Program-made: the position numbers and the translations under genes
Shown: piece after piece, positions 23,166-37,746 of the stretch
How positions within the stretch are numbered: position 1 is the stretch's first letter
Layout of the letters: every line of letters begins with the position of its first letter
Notes under the pieces: generated by a model
Told to the model about the DNA's origin: nothing
The model's input: only the letters and a program-made list of their open reading frames with translations
Databases searched by the model: none
NCBI RefSeq assembly: GCF_020099275.1
Contig: NZ_CP083646.1
Coordinates: forward strand, 2,108,001 to 2,172,000
DNA: 64,000 nt
Source: Corynebacterium falsenii
GTDB taxonomy: Bacteria > Actinomycetota > Actinomycetes > Mycobacteriales > Mycobacteriaceae
Direction of reading: 5' to 3'

Positions 23166-25184
23166 ATGACCGGCCGTCTTGGCATTGACAACGTCCATCC
23201 CGTCATTTCCCACGGGGCCACCCCCGCCAAGGCCCTCGTGGGCCAGGCATTTCCGATCTCAGCCACGGTGTGGCGCGAGGGTCACGATGCCATCTCCGCG
23301 ACCCTCGTGGTGCGCCGCCCCGCTGGCGCCAAGGGCGGTCGCGCGAAGATCACCATGACCCCCGACCCGGTTGAGGTGGATCGCCGGCACGCCGTTTTTG
23401 TTCCCGACGTGCCTGGCCTGTGGACTTTTCGTGTCGACGCCTGGTCGGACCCGGCCGCCACGTGGTTCAACGCTATCCAGAAGAAGGTCGCCGCAGGCCA
23501 AGACGCGGAGGCGCTGGCCAACGACCTGGAATCCGGTGCCCGTTTCTTCGAGCGCGCGCTGGAAAAGACCTCCCGTTCCCACCGCGACCTGCTGAAGACC
23601 ACCATCGAGCAGTTGCGTGATGAGTCGCTGAGCGTGGACGAGCGCATCGCCACCGCCCTGTCCCCCGAGGTCGCCAAGGCCTTGCACAAGCGCCCGGTGC
23701 GCGACCTGCTCACCCGCGGCGAGGAATACGAGATCCTTGTCGAGCCCACCGCCAGCGGCGTGGGATCCTGGTACGAGTTCTTCCCCCGCTCGACCGGTGG
23801 TGTGGATGACAACGGCGAGCCGGTCCACGGCACCTTTGCCACCGCACAGAAGGAACTGCCGCGCATCGCAGGCATGGGCTTCGACGTGGTCTACTTGCCG
23901 CCGATCCACCCGATCGGCACGATCAACCGCAAGGGTAAGAACAACACGCTGACCCCCACCCCGGATGATGTCGGCTCCCCGTGGGCCATCGGCTCCGAGG
24001 ACGGCGGCCACGATGCCGTAAACCCATTGCTGGGAACCGTGGAGGACTTCGAGGAGTTCGTGGCTGCCGCCGAGGATCAGGGCCTCAAGGTGGCGCTGGA
24101 CTTCGCCCTGCAATGCGCGCCGGACCACCCGTGGGCCAAGGCTCACCCCGAGTGGTTCAGCGTGCTGCCGGATGGTTCCATCGCCTATGCGGAGAACCCG
24201 CCGAAGAAGTACCAGGACATCTACCCGCTGAACTTCGATACCGATCCGGACGGTCTGTACCACGAGATCCTGCGCGTCATTCGCGTGTGGATCGACCGTG
24301 GCGTGCGCATCTTCCGCGTGGATAATCCGCACACCAAGCCCACCAACTTCTGGGCGTGGCTCATCGCCACGGTCCACGAGACCGACCCGGACGTGGTTTT
24401 CCTCGCCGAGGCCTTCACCCGGCCGCCGCGTCTGTACGGCCTGGCCAAGGCAGGGTTCACCCAGTCCTACAGCTACTTCACGTGGAAGACCACCAAGGAG
24501 GAGCTGGAGGAGTTTGCCCAGGACGTTGCCGATTACGCGGACGTGTTCCGCCCCAATCTCTTCGTCAACACCCCGGACATCCTCCACGAATCCCTCCAGA
24601 CCGGCGGCAAGGCCATGTTCGCCATCCGCGCCGCACTGGCTGCCACGATCTCCCCGCTGTGGGGCGTGTACTCCGGTTACGAGCTCTACGAGTACGAGCC
24701 CATCCACGCCGGATCCGAGGAGTACCTGGATTCCGAGAAGTACCAGCTGCGCCCGCGTGACTTCGACACCGAGGACACCCTGGCTCCCTGGATCACCAGC
24801 CTCAACGAGTGGCGCCGTGCCAACCCCGCTTTGCAGCAGCAGCGCAACCTGCACATCCACGAGACCACCAACGACAACCTGCTGGCCTACTCCAAGATCG
24901 ATGGGGTCACCGGCAACGCAGTGCTCGTCGTGGTCAACCTCGATTCCCGCAGCATCACCGAGGGCGAGGTCATCGTAAACCCGGAGGCCATCGGCCAGCT
25001 CCCCGGGGCAACCTACGACGTGACCGACTTGCCGTCCGGCAACACCTACGAGTGGTCGGAGCGCAATTACGTTCGCCTCGACCCCGACTTCCAGGTGGCG
25101 CACATCTTCCAGCTGCCCACCGTGGCTGACAACGAGCGCGAGGCCACACAGTTCCGCACCGACGAATACGATCCCCGCGCGTAG
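23166..25184 (+). CDS. glgE: Alpha-1,4-glucan:maltose-1-phosphate maltosyltransferase
   Basis: GlgE (672 residues, EC 2.4.99.16) extends cytoplasmic alpha-glucan from maltose-1-phosphate; it is a GH13 subfamily 3 enzyme. The start [17 protein letters not shown] at 23166 follows GAGGAG and matches the family N-terminus. The catalytic nucleophile is Asp386 ([11 protein letters not shown]), the acid/base Glu415 ([11 protein letters not shown]) and the third carboxylate Asp471 (VNTPDILHE), with the same spacing as in the Streptomyces enzyme. The phosphate-site segment [15 protein letters not shown] is present. It is followed 11 bases later by glgB, so linear and branching steps are co-expressed. 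The leader carries a tandem 13-bp repeat. Confidence 0.96.
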   Translation: MTGRLGIDNVHPVISHGATPAKALVGQAFPISATVWREGHDAISATLVVRRPAGAKGGRAKITMTPDPVEVDRRHAVFVPDVPGLWTFRVDAWSDPAATWFNAIQKKVAAGQDAEALANDLESGARFFERALEKTSRSHRDLLKTTIEQLRDESLSVDERIATALSPEVAKALHKRPVRDLLTRGEEYEILVEPTASGVGSWYEFFPRSTGGVDDNGEPVHGTFATAQKELPRIAGMGFDVVYLPPIHPIGTINRKGKNNTLTPTPDDVGSPWAIGSEDGGHDAVNPLLGTVEDFEEFVAAAEDQGLKVALDFALQCAPDHPWAKAHPEWFSVLPDGSIAYAENPPKKYQDIYPLNFDTDPDGLYHEILRVIRVWIDRGVRIFRVDNPHTKPTNFWAWLIATVHETDPDVVFLAEAFTRPPRLYGLAKAGFTQSYSYFTWKTTKEELEEFAQDVADYADVFRPNLFVNTPDILHESLQTGGKAMFAIRAALAATISPLWGVYSGYELYEYEPIHAGSEEYLDSEKYQLRPRDFDTEDTLAPWITSLNEWRRANPALQQQRNLHIHETTNDNLLAYSKIDGVTGNAVLVVVNLDSRSITEGEVIVNPEAIGQLPGATYDVTDLPSGNTYEWSERNYVRLDPDFQVAHIFQLPTVADNEREATQFRTDEYDPRA

Positions 25185-25195
25185 AATTAAAAGGT

Positions 25196-27361
25196 ATGAC
25201 CCTGAATCCCAACGATGTCCAACGGTTAGAGCAGCGCCGCCACCACGCACCCCACGACGTGCTCGGTGCGCACGAGACCGATGATGGATCCACCGTCATC
25301 ACCACCATCCAGTTCGGGGCGCGCTCCGTGGCCGTGAGTATCAACGGCCGCGCCGCAGAGCCCATGGAGCAAGTGGGCAACGGGATCTTCCAGCTCACCA
25401 CGGACACGTTCGTGGATCAGTACACCTACACCGTCACCTGGGACGATGGCTCCACCTCCACGGTCGCCGACCCCTACCGCCGCCTGCCCACGGTCGGCGA
25501 GGTAGACCTGCACCTCATCGGCGAGGGCACGCACCAGCGCCTCTGGGAAGTCCTGGGCGCGCATCCGCTCTCGAAGGACGATGGCGGCGGCGTGGCCTTC
25601 GCCGTGTGGGCTCCCCACGCCGCGGGCGTAGCCGTGATCGGCGACTTCAACGGCTGGAACCCCCACCAGCACCCCATGCGCGCCCTCGGCTCCTCCGGCA
25701 TCTGGGAGTTGTGGATCCCCACAGCGCAGCCCGGCCAGCGCTACAAGTACTCCATCACCACCGGCGATGGCGTGCACCTGGACAAGGCCGATCCCATGGC
25801 ACAGCTCGCCGAGCCGGCGCCGAACACCGCCTCCATCATCGCGGCCCCCACGCAGTTCGAATGGGCGGATAATGCCTGGATGCGGACGCGATCGCGGTTC
25901 GCGCCCCTGGCGGCGTCGGAGGAACCGACCAGCCCCATGAGCATCTACGAGCTGCACCTGGGCTCCTGGCGCAAGGGTCTTTCCTACCGTGAGCTCGCCG
26001 AGCAGCTCACCGAGTATGTCACGGAGATGGGTTTTACCCACGTGGAGCTCATGGGCATCTCCGAGCACCCGTTTGAGCCCTCGTGGGGCTACCAGGTCAC
26101 CAGCTACTATGCGCCGAACAACCGCTTCGGCAGCCCGGACGACCTGCGTTTCCTCATCGACAGCCTCCACAAGGCCGGCGTGGGCGTGATCATGGACTGG
26201 GTGCCCGGCCACTTCCCCAAGGATGCCTGGGCGCTCGGCCGCTTCGATGGCGAGGCCTGCTACGAGCACCCCGACCCGCGCCGCGGTGAGCAGCCCGACT
26301 GGGGCACCTACGTGTTCGACTTCGGCCGCAACGAGGTGCGCAACTTCCTCGTGGCCAACGCGCTGTACTGGTGCCAGGAGTTCCACATCGACGGCCTGCG
26401 CGTGGACGCCGTGGCTTCCATGCTCTACCTCGACTACTCCCGCGACGATTGGCTGCCCAACATCCACGGCGGCCGCGAGAACCTGGAAGCAGTGAACTTC
26501 CTGCAGGAGATGAACCGCACCGTCCACGCCACCTGCCCCGGAGCCGTGACCATCGCGGAGGAATCGACCTCCTGGCCCGGCGTGACCGACCCGAACGGCC
26601 TGGGCTTTAGCTACAAGTGGAACATGGGTTGGATGCACGATTCGCTGGAGTACATCCAGCGCGATCCGATCCACCGCGGCCACCACCACAACGAGATCAC
26701 GTTCTCCATGGTGTACGCCTACTCGGAGAAGTACGTGCTGCCGATCAGCCACGATGAAGTGGTCCACGGCAAGGGCACGCTGTGGTCGCGCATGCCCACC
26801 GATTCCAGCTGGGATCGCGCGGCGATGGTGCGCACCTACCTGGCGTACATGTGGGCGCACCCCGGTAAGAAGCTGCTGTTCCAGGGCCAGGAGTTCGGCC
26901 AGGTCCAGGAGTGGAACGAGTCCAAGGGCTTGGACTGGGACAACCTCGAGGGCTGGGAGGGCGAATACCACCGCGGCCTGCAGTCGCTGACGCGCACGCT
27001 CAACCACCTGTACACGTCTCTGCCTGCTCTCGCCGACGATCACACGCCCGATGGTTTTCAGTGGATCGCCAACGATGATGCGACCAACAACGTTCTTTCC
27101 TTTATTCGACGCCACCAGGGGCAGAACCTCGCATGCGTCATCAACTTCTCGGGTTCCACCCACGAGAACTACCGCATCGGCCTCCCCCAGGCCGGGACGT
27201 GGAAAGAGGTGCTCAACACCGACTCGCACACGTTTGAAGGAGCCGACCGGGAGACCGGAGTGGACCTTGTGGCCGAGCAGATCAGCTCCCACGGGTTCGG
27301 CGCCAGCGCGGCGATGACGATCCCGGCGCACAGCGCGCGGTGGTTCGTGGCGAACAGCTAG
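25196..27361 (+). CDS. glgB: 1,4-alpha-glucan branching enzyme
   Basis: GlgB (721 residues, GH13 subfamily 9, EC 2.4.1.18) cuts alpha-1,4 chains and rejoins them through alpha-1,6 bonds. The N-terminal carbohydrate-binding part is of full length and a second one starts at [20 protein letters not shown]. Catalytic residues are Asp404 ([12 protein letters not shown]), Glu455 (TIAEEST) and Asp520 ([11 protein letters not shown]). [10 protein letters not shown] begins the barrel. It pairs with glgE in the GlgE pathway, which in mycolata makes glycogen and capsular glucan precursors. The gene ends only six bases from the stop of the convergent thioredoxin-like gene, leaving no room for a separate terminator. 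Confidence 0.97.
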   Translation: MTLNPNDVQRLEQRRHHAPHDVLGAHETDDGSTVITTIQFGARSVAVSINGRAAEPMEQVGNGIFQLTTDTFVDQYTYTVTWDDGSTSTVADPYRRLPTVGEVDLHLIGEGTHQRLWEVLGAHPLSKDDGGGVAFAVWAPHAAGVAVIGDFNGWNPHQHPMRALGSSGIWELWIPTAQPGQRYKYSITTGDGVHLDKADPMAQLAEPAPNTASIIAAPTQFEWADNAWMRTRSRFAPLAASEEPTSPMSIYELHLGSWRKGLSYRELAEQLTEYVTEMGFTHVELMGISEHPFEPSWGYQVTSYYAPNNRFGSPDDLRFLIDSLHKAGVGVIMDWVPGHFPKDAWALGRFDGEACYEHPDPRRGEQPDWGTYVFDFGRNEVRNFLVANALYWCQEFHIDGLRVDAVASMLYLDYSRDDWLPNIHGGRENLEAVNFLQEMNRTVHATCPGAVTIAEESTSWPGVTDPNGLGFSYKWNMGWMHDSLEYIQRDPIHRGHHHNEITFSMVYAYSEKYVLPISHDEVVHGKGTLWSRMPTDSSWDRAAMVRTYLAYMWAHPGKKLLFQGQEFGQVQEWNESKGLDWDNLEGWEGEYHRGLQSLTRTLNHLYTSLPALADDHTPDGFQWIANDDATNNVLSFIRRHQGQNLACVINFSGSTHENYRIGLPQAGTWKEVLNTDSHTFEGADRETGVDLVAEQISSHGFGASAAMTIPAHSARWFVANS

Positions 27362-27367
27362 CGCGGT

Positions 27368-28201
27368 TTAGAAAAGGGCCGAGGCCATCTTCGTGCGGGC
27401 CGCGATGACTTCCGAGTCCCCGGCCTCGAAGAGAGTGAACAGCTCGAGCAGGCGCTCCTTGGCGGCTGCCGCGTCCGAGCCCCTCGCTGCAATCTTGTCG
27501 ATGAGCGTGTCGAACGCTGCGGTCTTATCGCCCTGCAGGATGAGCTGGTCGGCCTCCGCGAAAGGATTGTCCCCCTCCTGAGCCGCACGGCGCATAAGCA
27601 TGGCATTGGCGCGTGCAGAGCGTGCGTCGGCATTGCCGGGCTCTGCGGACAAGATGGCATCGTAATCCGCGATGGCGCCGTCGTAGTCCTCGGCGGCCAG
27701 CTTGTCTGCTGCAGCGTCCAGACGAGGATCAGAGGCCTCCTCAGCCTGCAGCCCCTGCAGTTTGCCCGCGGTAGCCTGCACAACCGCCGCAACCCACTGC
27801 TGCAGCTGATCCGTCGGCTGACCGCCCTCGAAGTTCGTCATCGGCCGACCATTGGCCAGCGCGATGACCGTTGGGATGGCCTGCACACCGAAGGCCTGGG
27901 CGACCTCCGGAGTGGAATCCACATCGGCGTAGCGGAACAGCCACTCGATGGACTCCGACTGCGCCACGAGCGATTCGAAAGCCATGCGCATATTTTCCGA
28001 GGCCTCGGAACGAGCCGAGCCCAGGAGGATAATCACCGGCACCTGGGTGGAGCGGATCACCACGTCCTGCTCAAAGGTGCTGGGGCTAATGGTTGCCACG
28101 CGATCCGGCAAAGAAGACTCAGTCTCTGCCTTCGCCTTGACCTGACCTAGGTCAATGGCACCGGCGGCGAAGCGGGAAGGGGCGGAAGGTTGATTACTCA
28201 T
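27368..28201 (-). CDS. CnoX/YbbN-like thioredoxin-TPR co-chaperone
   Basis: A protein of about 277 residues starting MSNQPSAPSRFAAGAIDLGQ. The N-terminal half is a thioredoxin fold (VPVIILLGSARSEASENMRM, YADVDSTPEVAQAFGVQAIP, TVIALANGRPM) in which the usual CxxC is replaced by SARSE, so it cannot act as a dithiol reductase. The C-terminal half has TPR-like helices (AAEDYDGAIADYDAILSAEP). This is the layout of CnoX/YbbN, a holdase that hands clients to chaperones. The ATG at 28201 was chosen because the open upstream extension would run into nucS, whose stop is ten bases away. Co-transcription with nucS is likely. Confidence 0.8.
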   Translation of the reverse strand: MSNQPSAPSRFAAGAIDLGQVKAKAETESSLPDRVATISPSTFEQDVVIRSTQVPVIILLGSARSEASENMRMAFESLVAQSESIEWLFRYADVDSTPEVAQAFGVQAIPTVIALANGRPMTNFEGGQPTDQLQQWVAAVVQATAGKLQGLQAEEASDPRLDAAADKLAAEDYDGAIADYDAILSAEPGNADARSARANAMLMRRAAQEGDNPFAEADQLILQGDKTAAFDTLIDKIAARGSDAAAAKERLLELFTLFEAGDSEVIAARTKMASALF

Positions 28202-28211
28202 GTCCCCCATC

Positions 28212-28937
28212 CTAGAAGAGTCGGAACTCCGAGGAGTCCGTGCCCCGCATAGCCTCATAGTCCAGGGTGACGCAACGGATGCCACGATCCTCAGCCAGCG
28301 TGCGGGCCTGCGGCTTGATCTCCTGGGCGGCGAACACACCCGTCACAGGGGCAAGGAGCTCATCGCGATTAAGCAGCTCCACGTAGCGGGTCAGCTGCTC
28401 CACACCGTCGATGCCGCCGCGGCGCTTGATCTCCACCGCGACCGTCGCACCCGTGGAATCCTTCGACAAGATATCCACCGGCCCGATCGCCGTGGGGTAC
28501 TCGCGGCGCACCAACGTGTAGCCCTCCCCCAGCAGCTCAATTTGCTCGGCAAGGAGCTCCTGGAGGTGAGACTCCACGCCGTCCTTGACCAAGCCCGGGT
28601 CCTCCCCCAGCTCGTGAGACGTGTCCGAGTGGATAGCGAAGATCTGGATGCGAAGCTGCTCACCTTTCGTGTTCTCGACGATCCACAACTGTTTCACCCC
28701 ATCGTTATCGAGTTCGGGGTAGATCAGGGTGGCGTCGGACGTAAGATCATCCTCCGGGGAGACCACCGTGAGGGTGCAGGGAGGGGTCATCCAATTCAGG
28801 GGCTTGTAGGCGCGGTCGTCGGCGTGAATCGAGACCGATCCATCGGCTTTGACCATGATGAGTCGGTCGGCCTTAGGCAAGTGCGCCTCGAGACGCCCGA
28901 CATAATCCACACTGCAACTGGCGATGACTAAACGCAT
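28212..28937 (-). CDS. nucS: Mismatch-specific endonuclease NucS (EndoMS)
   Basis: NucS (241 residues) replaces MutS/MutL in most actinobacteria: it cuts both strands at G-T, G-G and T-T mismatches. It starts [20 protein letters not shown], the usual family beginning. The C-terminal RecB-like nuclease shows Asp155 in GPVDILSKD and Glu169/Lys171 in [10 protein letters not shown]. The protein ends EFRLF, which fits the C-terminal clamp-binding peptide reported for NucS. It lies between the DUF2550 and CnoX-like genes, as in related genomes. Confidence 0.95.
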   Translation of the reverse strand: MRLVIASCSVDYVGRLEAHLPKADRLIMVKADGSVSIHADDRAYKPLNWMTPPCTLTVVSPEDDLTSDATLIYPELDNDGVKQLWIVENTKGEQLRIQIFAIHSDTSHELGEDPGLVKDGVESHLQELLAEQIELLGEGYTLVRREYPTAIGPVDILSKDSTGATVAVEIKRRGGIDGVEQLTRYVELLNRDELLAPVTGVFAAQEIKPQARTLAEDRGIRCVTLDYEAMRGTDSSEFRLF

Positions 28938-28955
28938 GGGAATAGAGGTTACACG

Positions 28956-29399
28956 CTACATCGGGCGAGGATGGTTATACGCGCTATTGCTATCGCGGCG
29001 GGCGGACGGCGCGGACTCGAGCCACGCCACAAGGGCGGTATCGCCGCTGGAATCCACGGCCATCTCCCACTTCCGACCACGGTGATCGAGCTGCACGATG
29101 TGGAGATCAGGCTCCAGGAAATGCGCCTCGCGGGCGGTCATCTGGCGGCGGCCGTCGATGGACAGCCCGAGGCGCGTGAGGACAACGTCCGAGTCCAGGC
29201 GGAGGCTGCGGAGCTTGTAGAGCCTGGCGGAACGGTCGCTATAAATCAAAACCCCGTGGCGCCAGTGCCGACCATCGGGATTGGGCAGGCTCCGGATCAC
29301 CACGGGAAATCCGCGCGAACGCAGTGTGAAAAAGCGCCAGGCGGCAGACAGCATTGCCGCGCAGACCAGCGCGAGGAGGAGATACCACAGCCACGTCAT
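28956..29399 (-). CDS. DUF2550 family membrane-anchored protein
   Basis: A 147-residue protein with one N-terminal membrane helix (WYLLLALVCAAMLSAAWRFF, residues 5-24) followed by a soluble basic domain. The pattern HWRHGVLIYSDRSARLYKLR and the later VQLDHRGRKWEMAVDSSGD are typical of DUF2550, found directly behind atpC in mycobacteria (Rv1312) and corynebacteria. Its function is unknown. It is separated from atpC by 240 bases that include the ATP synthase terminator, so it probably has its own promoter. Confidence 0.85.
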   Translation of the reverse strand: MTWLWYLLLALVCAAMLSAAWRFFTLRSRGFPVVIRSLPNPDGRHWRHGVLIYSDRSARLYKLRSLRLDSDVVLTRLGLSIDGRRQMTAREAHFLEPDLHIVQLDHRGRKWEMAVDSSGDTALVAWLESAPSARRDSNSAYNHPRPM

Positions 29400-29540
29400 A
29401 CTGCCCTACCATTCCCTCGGTCATGCTTCGGACGCTCGGTGCGGCGCCGAAGGGCGGAGTCTTGAGTCTTGAGGTGTATCTCTTCAATCTACAAGTTGCT
29501 GACAGATCTTCCAATTGAGGGAAGGCTGATATGGGGTGAC

Positions 29541-29597
29541 CAAAACACACAACCTCCCCGCCCCTCTTGCGAAAGAGGTATGCGGGGAGGTTGTGTG
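29541..29597 (-). terminator. Intrinsic terminator of the ATP synthase operon
   Basis: A 16-bp perfect stem, CACACAACCTCCCCGC (29546-29561) with GCGGGGAGGTTGTGTG (29582-29597), encloses a smaller CCTCTT/AAGAGG stem. On the minus strand it is followed by TTTTGG. It lies 43 bases after the atpC stop. Confidence 0.85.
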
Positions 29598-29639
29598 GGT
29601 TTATCGGTTGATACCCGAAGCGCCAGGAGCGAAGTGCTC

Positions 29640-30014
29640 CTAGTTGCTTTCGAGTCGCTTCACAGCGCGCAATTCGGACTCAGCCAGAGCCTTGTCCCGC
29701 TCATCCTCAGCGGATTCAGCACGGGACTGGGCATCCGCAACGTCGACCTCACGGGCCCACGAAGCAGAGTCCGCCAGAATGGTGATCTTGTCGCTGGAGA
29801 CGGACAGGAAACCACCCTGCACGGCTGCCACCAGCTTCTCGCCATCGTTTGTCCGAATGGTCACCACACCGTTCTCGACCAGCTGGCCGAGAAGGGGCTC
29901 GTGACCGGGGAGCACGCCGATCTCGCCTTCAGTGGTCTGCGCGGTCACAGACGTTGCGGTACCAGTCCACAGCGCCCGCTCCACGGAAACCAGTTGCGCG
30001 GCAATCTCAGCCAT
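29640..30014 (-). CDS. atpC: ATP synthase epsilon subunit
   Basis: The 124-residue epsilon subunit of F1 couples rotor to catalytic head and restrains ATP hydrolysis. It starts [20 protein letters not shown] and has the core segment [21 protein letters not shown], followed by [20 protein letters not shown]. The C-terminal helical part is shorter than in E. coli (138 residues) but usual for actinobacteria. It is the last gene of the atp operon, 13 bases behind atpD. Confidence 0.95.
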   Translation of the reverse strand: MAEIAAQLVSVERALWTGTATSVTAQTTEGEIGVLPGHEPLLGQLVENGVVTIRTNDGEKLVAAVQGGFLSVSSDKITILADSASWAREVDVADAQSRAESAEDERDKALAESELRAVKRLESN

Positions 30015-30027
30015 GTGCCTACTCCCT

Positions 30028-32456
<2,429 letters not shown>

Positions 32457-32514
32457 CGCTATCGCCTCCTAACTTGTCCGTTAATGGTCATTGTGCTCAC
32501 TTACCTTCCGCGGG

Positions 32515-34152
32515 TTACTTGGACTTGCGGGAGACAGTGATCTGCGACTTGGAAACTTCGTCGTCTCCAAGCGGACGAGCCTCGGGCTCGTTGATGACGG
32601 GCGAGCCGTCCGTGGTCTGGAAGGTGCGCTTGAATTCGTCAACGTTCTTCGCCAGGGCTTCCTTGGACTCATCGTCGAAGGGCTTGCCGCCAGCAATCTG
32701 GTCGTACACGCCGGATGCGTTGGCGTGCAGGTACTCCCACAGCTCCTTCTCGAAGCGGCGGATGTCCTCAACCGGAACATCATCGAATTCGCCCTCGCCG
32801 GCGAGGTAGATGGACACCATCTGATCCTCGACGGACTGCGGCTTAGTCTCGGTCTGCTTCAGCAGCTCGACGAGGCGCTTACCGCGCTCCAGCTGAGCCT
32901 TGGAAGCGGGGTCCAGGTCGGACGCGAAGGCAGCGAATGCTTCGAGGTCGCGGTATGCGGCCAGGTCCAGACGCAGAGAACCGGAAACCTTCTTCATACC
33001 CTTGGTCTGTGCGGCACCACCCACACGGGAGACGGACACACCAACGTTAATTGCAGGCCGGACGCCCTGGTTGAACAGGTCGGACTCCAGGAAGACCTGG
33101 CCGTCGGTAATGGAGATAACGTTGGTCGGGATGAAGGCGGAAACGTCGTTTGCCTTGGTCTCGATGATCGGCAGTGCGGTCAGGGAACCGCCGCCCAGAT
33201 CGTCGGACAGCTTCGCAGCACGCTCCAGCAGACGGGAGTGCAGGTAGAAGACGTCACCGGGGTAAGCCTCGCGGCCCGGTGGGCGACGCAGCAGCAGGGA
33301 GATGGCACGGTATGCCTCGGCCTGCTTGGTCAGATCATCGTAGATCACCAGAACGTGCTTGCCCTGGTACATCCAGTGCTGACCCAGTGCAGCGCCGGCG
33401 AAGGGTGCCAGCCACTTGAAGCCCGCGGAGTCAGATGCCGGAGCAGCCACGATGGTGGTGTACTCCAGAGCGCCGTTGTCCTCGAGGGTCTTACGGATGG
33501 ACGCGATGGTGGAGCCCTTTTGACCAATTGCGACGTAGATGCAGCGAACCTGCTTCTTCTCGTCGCCGGACTCCCAGTTATCGCGCTGGTTCAGAATGGT
33601 ATCGATGCAGACCAAGGTCTTACCGGTCTTGCGGTCACCAATGATCAGCTGACGCTGACCACGGCCGATGGGGGTCATTGCGTCGATAGCCTTGATGCCG
33701 GTCTGCATGGGCTCTTCGACGGGCTGACGCATCAGAACGGATGGGGCCTGAAGCTCGAGGACGCGCTCCTCTTCAGCTTCAATGTCGCCCAAGCCGTCGA
33801 TGGCCTGACCCAGTGGGTTGATAACGCGGCCGAGGAACTTATCCCCAACCGGAATGGACAGGACCTCGCCGGTCCTCTTGACCTCGTCGCCCTCCTTGAG
33901 CAACTCGTAGTTACCCAGGATCACGACGCCGACGTGGTCGGTGTCGAGGTTCTGTGCGACGCCAATCACGCCGCCTGGGAACTCGAGCAGCTCATTGGCC
34001 ATCACAGAAGGCATGCCGCTCACCTGGGCAATGCCGTCCGCTGCCGTCGTGACCACGCCGACCTCCTCACGGGAGGCCTCCGGGGAGTAGCTCGAGGTGT
34101 AGTTCGCAATCGCGCTACGGATCTCATCGGAGGAGATCGTCAGCTCCGCCAT
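32515..34152 (-). CDS. atpA: ATP synthase alpha subunit
   Basis: The non-catalytic nucleotide-binding subunit, 545 residues. Walker A GDRKTGKT lies near residue 172 and the arginine-finger region [20 protein letters not shown] near 370. It starts [20 protein letters not shown]. The C-terminal tail (about 25 residues beyond the E. coli end, acidic then basic, ending QITVSRKSK) resembles the mycobacterial extension that suppresses ATP hydrolysis. It lies 54 bases behind atpH and 58 before atpG. Confidence 0.98.
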   Translation of the reverse strand: MAELTISSDEIRSAIANYTSSYSPEASREEVGVVTTAADGIAQVSGMPSVMANELLEFPGGVIGVAQNLDTDHVGVVILGNYELLKEGDEVKRTGEVLSIPVGDKFLGRVINPLGQAIDGLGDIEAEEERVLELQAPSVLMRQPVEEPMQTGIKAIDAMTPIGRGQRQLIIGDRKTGKTLVCIDTILNQRDNWESGDEKKQVRCIYVAIGQKGSTIASIRKTLEDNGALEYTTIVAAPASDSAGFKWLAPFAGAALGQHWMYQGKHVLVIYDDLTKQAEAYRAISLLLRRPPGREAYPGDVFYLHSRLLERAAKLSDDLGGGSLTALPIIETKANDVSAFIPTNVISITDGQVFLESDLFNQGVRPAINVGVSVSRVGGAAQTKGMKKVSGSLRLDLAAYRDLEAFAAFASDLDPASKAQLERGKRLVELLKQTETKPQSVEDQMVSIYLAGEGEFDDVPVEDIRRFEKELWEYLHANASGVYDQIAGGKPFDDESKEALAKNVDEFKRTFQTTDGSPVINEPEARPLGDDEVSKSQITVSRKSK

Positions 34153-34206
34153 GTTCTTCCTGCTCTCGGTTTCGTCTTCCAGCTTTACGACTTGTCTGTG
34201 GTCTGC

Positions 34207-35034
34207 TTAGGCGAGGGAACGACGCAAGCGCTGCAGTTTGCCTGCGGTGCTTCCATCGATCACTTCGTCGCCGACGCGGATCACGGCACCACCGAGGAGG
34301 CTGGAATCAACCTCAGTGTGTACAGCGATCTTGCGACCGTAAATCTTTTCCAGCTTGTCAGCCAGAAGGGACTGCTGCTGTTCGCCCAGAGGAGCTGCGG
34401 AGCGGACGCGAGCAACCTCGCGGCCTTCCAATGCAGCGACCTCATCGGTCAGAGAATCAAGTGCTTCGACTGGACGCTGGCGCAAACGGCCAATGGCCTG
34501 CAGTGCCAGCGCTTCAGTCGTTGCCGTGACCTTGCCGTACAGCACCTTGGCCAGCAGATCGCGGCGGGCATCCACGGATGCCGAACGATCAGCCAGGAGG
34601 AGCTCGAGCTGAGGCTCGTTCTCCACGATGCGTGCGAGGCGGAACAATTCGTCCTGAACCCGGTCAAGCTGGCCCTGTCCCTCAGCGGAACGAAGCAGAG
34701 CCACGCGGCCCAGCTTCACAAGTCCGTTGCGGAAGTCACGGGAGTTTGACCAATTCTGGGACACAGCAGCGGACACGATCTCCTCGGTGGAGTTCGATAC
34801 CTTCCCAGCCAGCAATTCCTTAACCAAGGATACGCGCTGGTCGGCAGACTTCGCGGAGTCAACGAGCGCAACCCGAAGGGCGCGCTCACGGTCGAGCACG
34901 TCGACAAATTCGAAGAGCTCGGTGCCAGTGGTGGCTCCGGTACCCACCTGCTCGGCGGACTCGTTCAGTCCCTTGTTCAGGGTTTCGACGAGGCGCTCAA
35001 GTGCCTCTCGGCTCGCTGCGTGCATACCGATCAC
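34207..35034 (-). CDS. atpH: ATP synthase delta subunit
   Basis: The stator subunit linking b subunits to the top of F1, 275 residues. It starts [20 protein letters not shown] and ends in the conserved [24 protein letters not shown] segment (here [20 protein letters not shown]). It is longer than E. coli delta (177) but is not fused to a b-like domain as the mycobacterial AtpH is (about 445). Its start overlaps the atpF stop by four bases, indicating translational coupling. Confidence 0.93.
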   Translation of the reverse strand: MIGMHAASREALERLVETLNKGLNESAEQVGTGATTGTELFEFVDVLDRERALRVALVDSAKSADQRVSLVKELLAGKVSNSTEEIVSAAVSQNWSNSRDFRNGLVKLGRVALLRSAEGQGQLDRVQDELFRLARIVENEPQLELLLADRSASVDARRDLLAKVLYGKVTATTEALALQAIGRLRQRPVEALDSLTDEVAALEGREVARVRSAAPLGEQQQSLLADKLEKIYGRKIAVHTEVDSSLLGGAVIRVGDEVIDGSTAGKLQRLRRSLA

Positions 35035-35591
35035 TTCCTAGCGCTGCTGACGTTGTCCAAGCCAGCAAGGAAGTTATCGATAGTGCCCGAACGCTTGACG
35101 TCATCCGACAGCTGCTCGCCCAGCAGGCGCTCAGCCAGGTTGATGGAGTTCTCCCCCATCTCCTTACGCAGGTCGGAGACAACAGCTGCACGCTGTGCCT
35201 CGAGCTGCTTATTGCCGGACTCGACGATGCGTGCAGACTCTTCGGTAGCCTGAGCCTTCATATCAGCGATGATCTTCTGTCCCTGGGAACGTGCGTCATC
35301 ACGGATCTGTGCGGCCTCAGTGCGGGCCTCAGCGAGCTGGGCGTTGTACTTTTCAAGCGCAGCCTTAGCTTCAGCCTGAGCTGCCTCGGCACGCTGGATG
35401 CCGCCCTCAATCTGGTCCTCGCGCTGATTCAGCACTTCCTGGAACTTCGGAAGGACTGCCTTCCAGAAGACGATCAGGACTACTGCGAAGGGAATGATGG
35501 ACCAGACGATGTCATACAGCGGAGGGAGCAGAGGGTTAATCTGCTCCTCCATTGGCAGTTTCTCAGCTGCCATGAAAAATAGGTTCGTCAT
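35031..35591 (-). CDS. atpF: ATP synthase b subunit
   Basis: The peripheral stalk subunit, 186 residues. A single membrane helix ([20 protein letters not shown]) lies near residues 27-46, and a long charged coiled coil follows ([20 protein letters not shown] onward). The N-terminal extension [20 protein letters not shown] is short. Its stop overlaps the atpH start in ATGA fashion. Confidence 0.95.
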   Translation of the reverse strand: MTNLFFMAAEKLPMEEQINPLLPPLYDIVWSIIPFAVVLIVFWKAVLPKFQEVLNQREDQIEGGIQRAEAAQAEAKAALEKYNAQLAEARTEAAQIRDDARSQGQKIIADMKAQATEESARIVESGNKQLEAQRAAVVSDLRKEMGENSINLAERLLGEQLSDDVKRSGTIDNFLAGLDNVSSARK

Positions 35592-35645
35592 AGTCTCCAG
35601 CTTTCGCTCGTGTGCGGGTGTTGTTCTTTAGTGAAACGCCGCAGA

Positions 35646-36789
<1,144 letters not shown>

Positions 36790-36981
36790 GGCCAAGGTTG
36801 TTACGCTCAGCGTTCTCTCCCGTGATTGGGCCGCGTGAACTTGAAAAGTCAGCGGTGCGATGGAGGTACTTGTTTACCGACCCTTGGACTCCGTCGCACG
36901 TCCTGGTGGAGCCGGTAGGCGCCTTCTGTATGCACCCGTTTTGCCAGGAAACTGGCAGAGTGCATTGTGGCCCTAAAGAAC

Positions 36982-37010
36982 ATTATCAGCTTTACGGGTC
37001 TAGCTGCCAA
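36982..37010 (-). promoter_or_regulatory. Sigma-A-type promoter of the atpBEFHAGDC operon
   Basis: On the minus strand TTGGCA (37005-37010) and GATAAT (36982-36987) are separated by exactly 17 bp, close to the consensus. The start of transcription would lie near 36975, giving a leader of about 185 bases before atpB. The 485-base gap 36790-37274 holds this promoter and the hairpin at 37216, and I see no gene in it. Confidence 0.65.
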
Positions 37011-37215
37011 GCAACTCCCAGCGATCTCCCCCTTTCAGCGGGCGTTCCAACGGCCCTACGGAGACAAATGTGCGTTTCCTCCCCTAACGTTGCCCCCTCC
37101 ACCCGCTATGAACTGCGCAAACATCCCCAGCACCCGCCGTTGACCCATAGTGTGATCTTCCCCCCAATCACCCCCGACCGTTGTGTCCTTTGATTGTCTT
37201 CCCCACCTCGAGTCC

Positions 37216-37248
37216 CCCACCGGCCTGCCTGAATTCGCAGGCTGTGGG
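37216..37248 (-). terminator. GC-rich hairpin after the AtpI-like gene, no T-run
   Basis: CCCAC-GCCTGC and GCAGGC-GTGGG pair around an 8-base loop (arms 37216-37228 and 37237-37248). It follows the AtpI-like stop by about 26 bases. Lacking a T-tract, it is only a candidate terminator between the wecA-atpI unit and the atpB promoter. Confidence 0.35.
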
Positions 37249-37274
37249 CGTCGGGGCTACTAACCTTGGGGCTA

Positions 37275-37742
37275 CTAACCCACGTAGAGGCGCTGACCCT
37301 TGGTCACCGCATAAATCTCCGTGGCGAGAGCGCCAATAAGGGTCAGGATCACCGTGGTCGCCAGGGCAGCGTGGTTGTAGAACTCCAGGTTCTTCAGCGC
37401 CAGCAGGGCGATGAGCACCACCGCGGCCTTGAGCAGCCAGCTTCCCAGCACCACGGCCATCGTCGTGGTGGGGCTGGTATTCGACGTCACCAGGATCACT
37501 ACCACCGTAGCCAGCATGAAGCCGCCACCGATGGCCCCGCCGATCAGGGCGCCCCACAGGCCCTCCCCATCGGCCACGGCTCCCCACACCACGAGCGAGG
37601 CGAAGATGATCAGGCCCACGACGATCGTGCCATTGCGTGCCGCGCGCTTGAGCGGCCACTGATGATCGTCCACCTTGGAGACATCGTTGATCTCCGGGCC
37701 GGGCGTGGTCGGGCGGGTTTGGGGGTTCTGGCTCTCAGTCAC
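37275..37742 (-). CDS. AtpI-like membrane protein
   Basis: A 155-residue protein with four membrane segments (TIVVGLIIFASLVVWGAVAD; ALIGGAIGGGFMLATVVVIL; MAVVLGSWLLKAAVVLIALL; ALATTVILTLIGALATEIYA). I start it at the GTG at 37742 (VTESQNPQTRPTTPG). The gene lies between wecA and atpB as Rv1303 does in M. tuberculosis. By position and topology it corresponds to AtpI, thought to help c-ring assembly. The start is four bases behind the wecA stop, so it is translated together with wecA. Confidence 0.75.
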   Translation of the reverse strand: MTESQNPQTRPTTPGPEINDVSKVDDHQWPLKRAARNGTIVVGLIIFASLVVWGAVADGEGLWGALIGGAIGGGFMLATVVVILVTSNTSPTTTMAVVLGSWLLKAAVVLIALLALKNLEFYNHAALATTVILTLIGALATEIYAVTKGQRLYVG

Positions 37743-37746
37743 GGTC

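Noticed and set aside
23259..25250. Open minus-strand frame of 663 codons opposite glgE, and one of 701 codons opposite glgB (25226-27331)
   Set aside because: glgE and glgB carry complete catalytic motifs; the opposite frames are Val/Gly/His-rich mirror translations without domains.
32491..34749. Open plus-strand frame of 752 codons opposite atpA and atpH
   Set aside because: It is antisense to conserved ATP synthase genes and has no protein-family motif.
37147..37200. Region upstream of atpB considered as a riboswitch or leader peptide gene
   Set aside because: No conserved aptamer pattern or credible short frame with a ribosome site was found in the 185-base leader.
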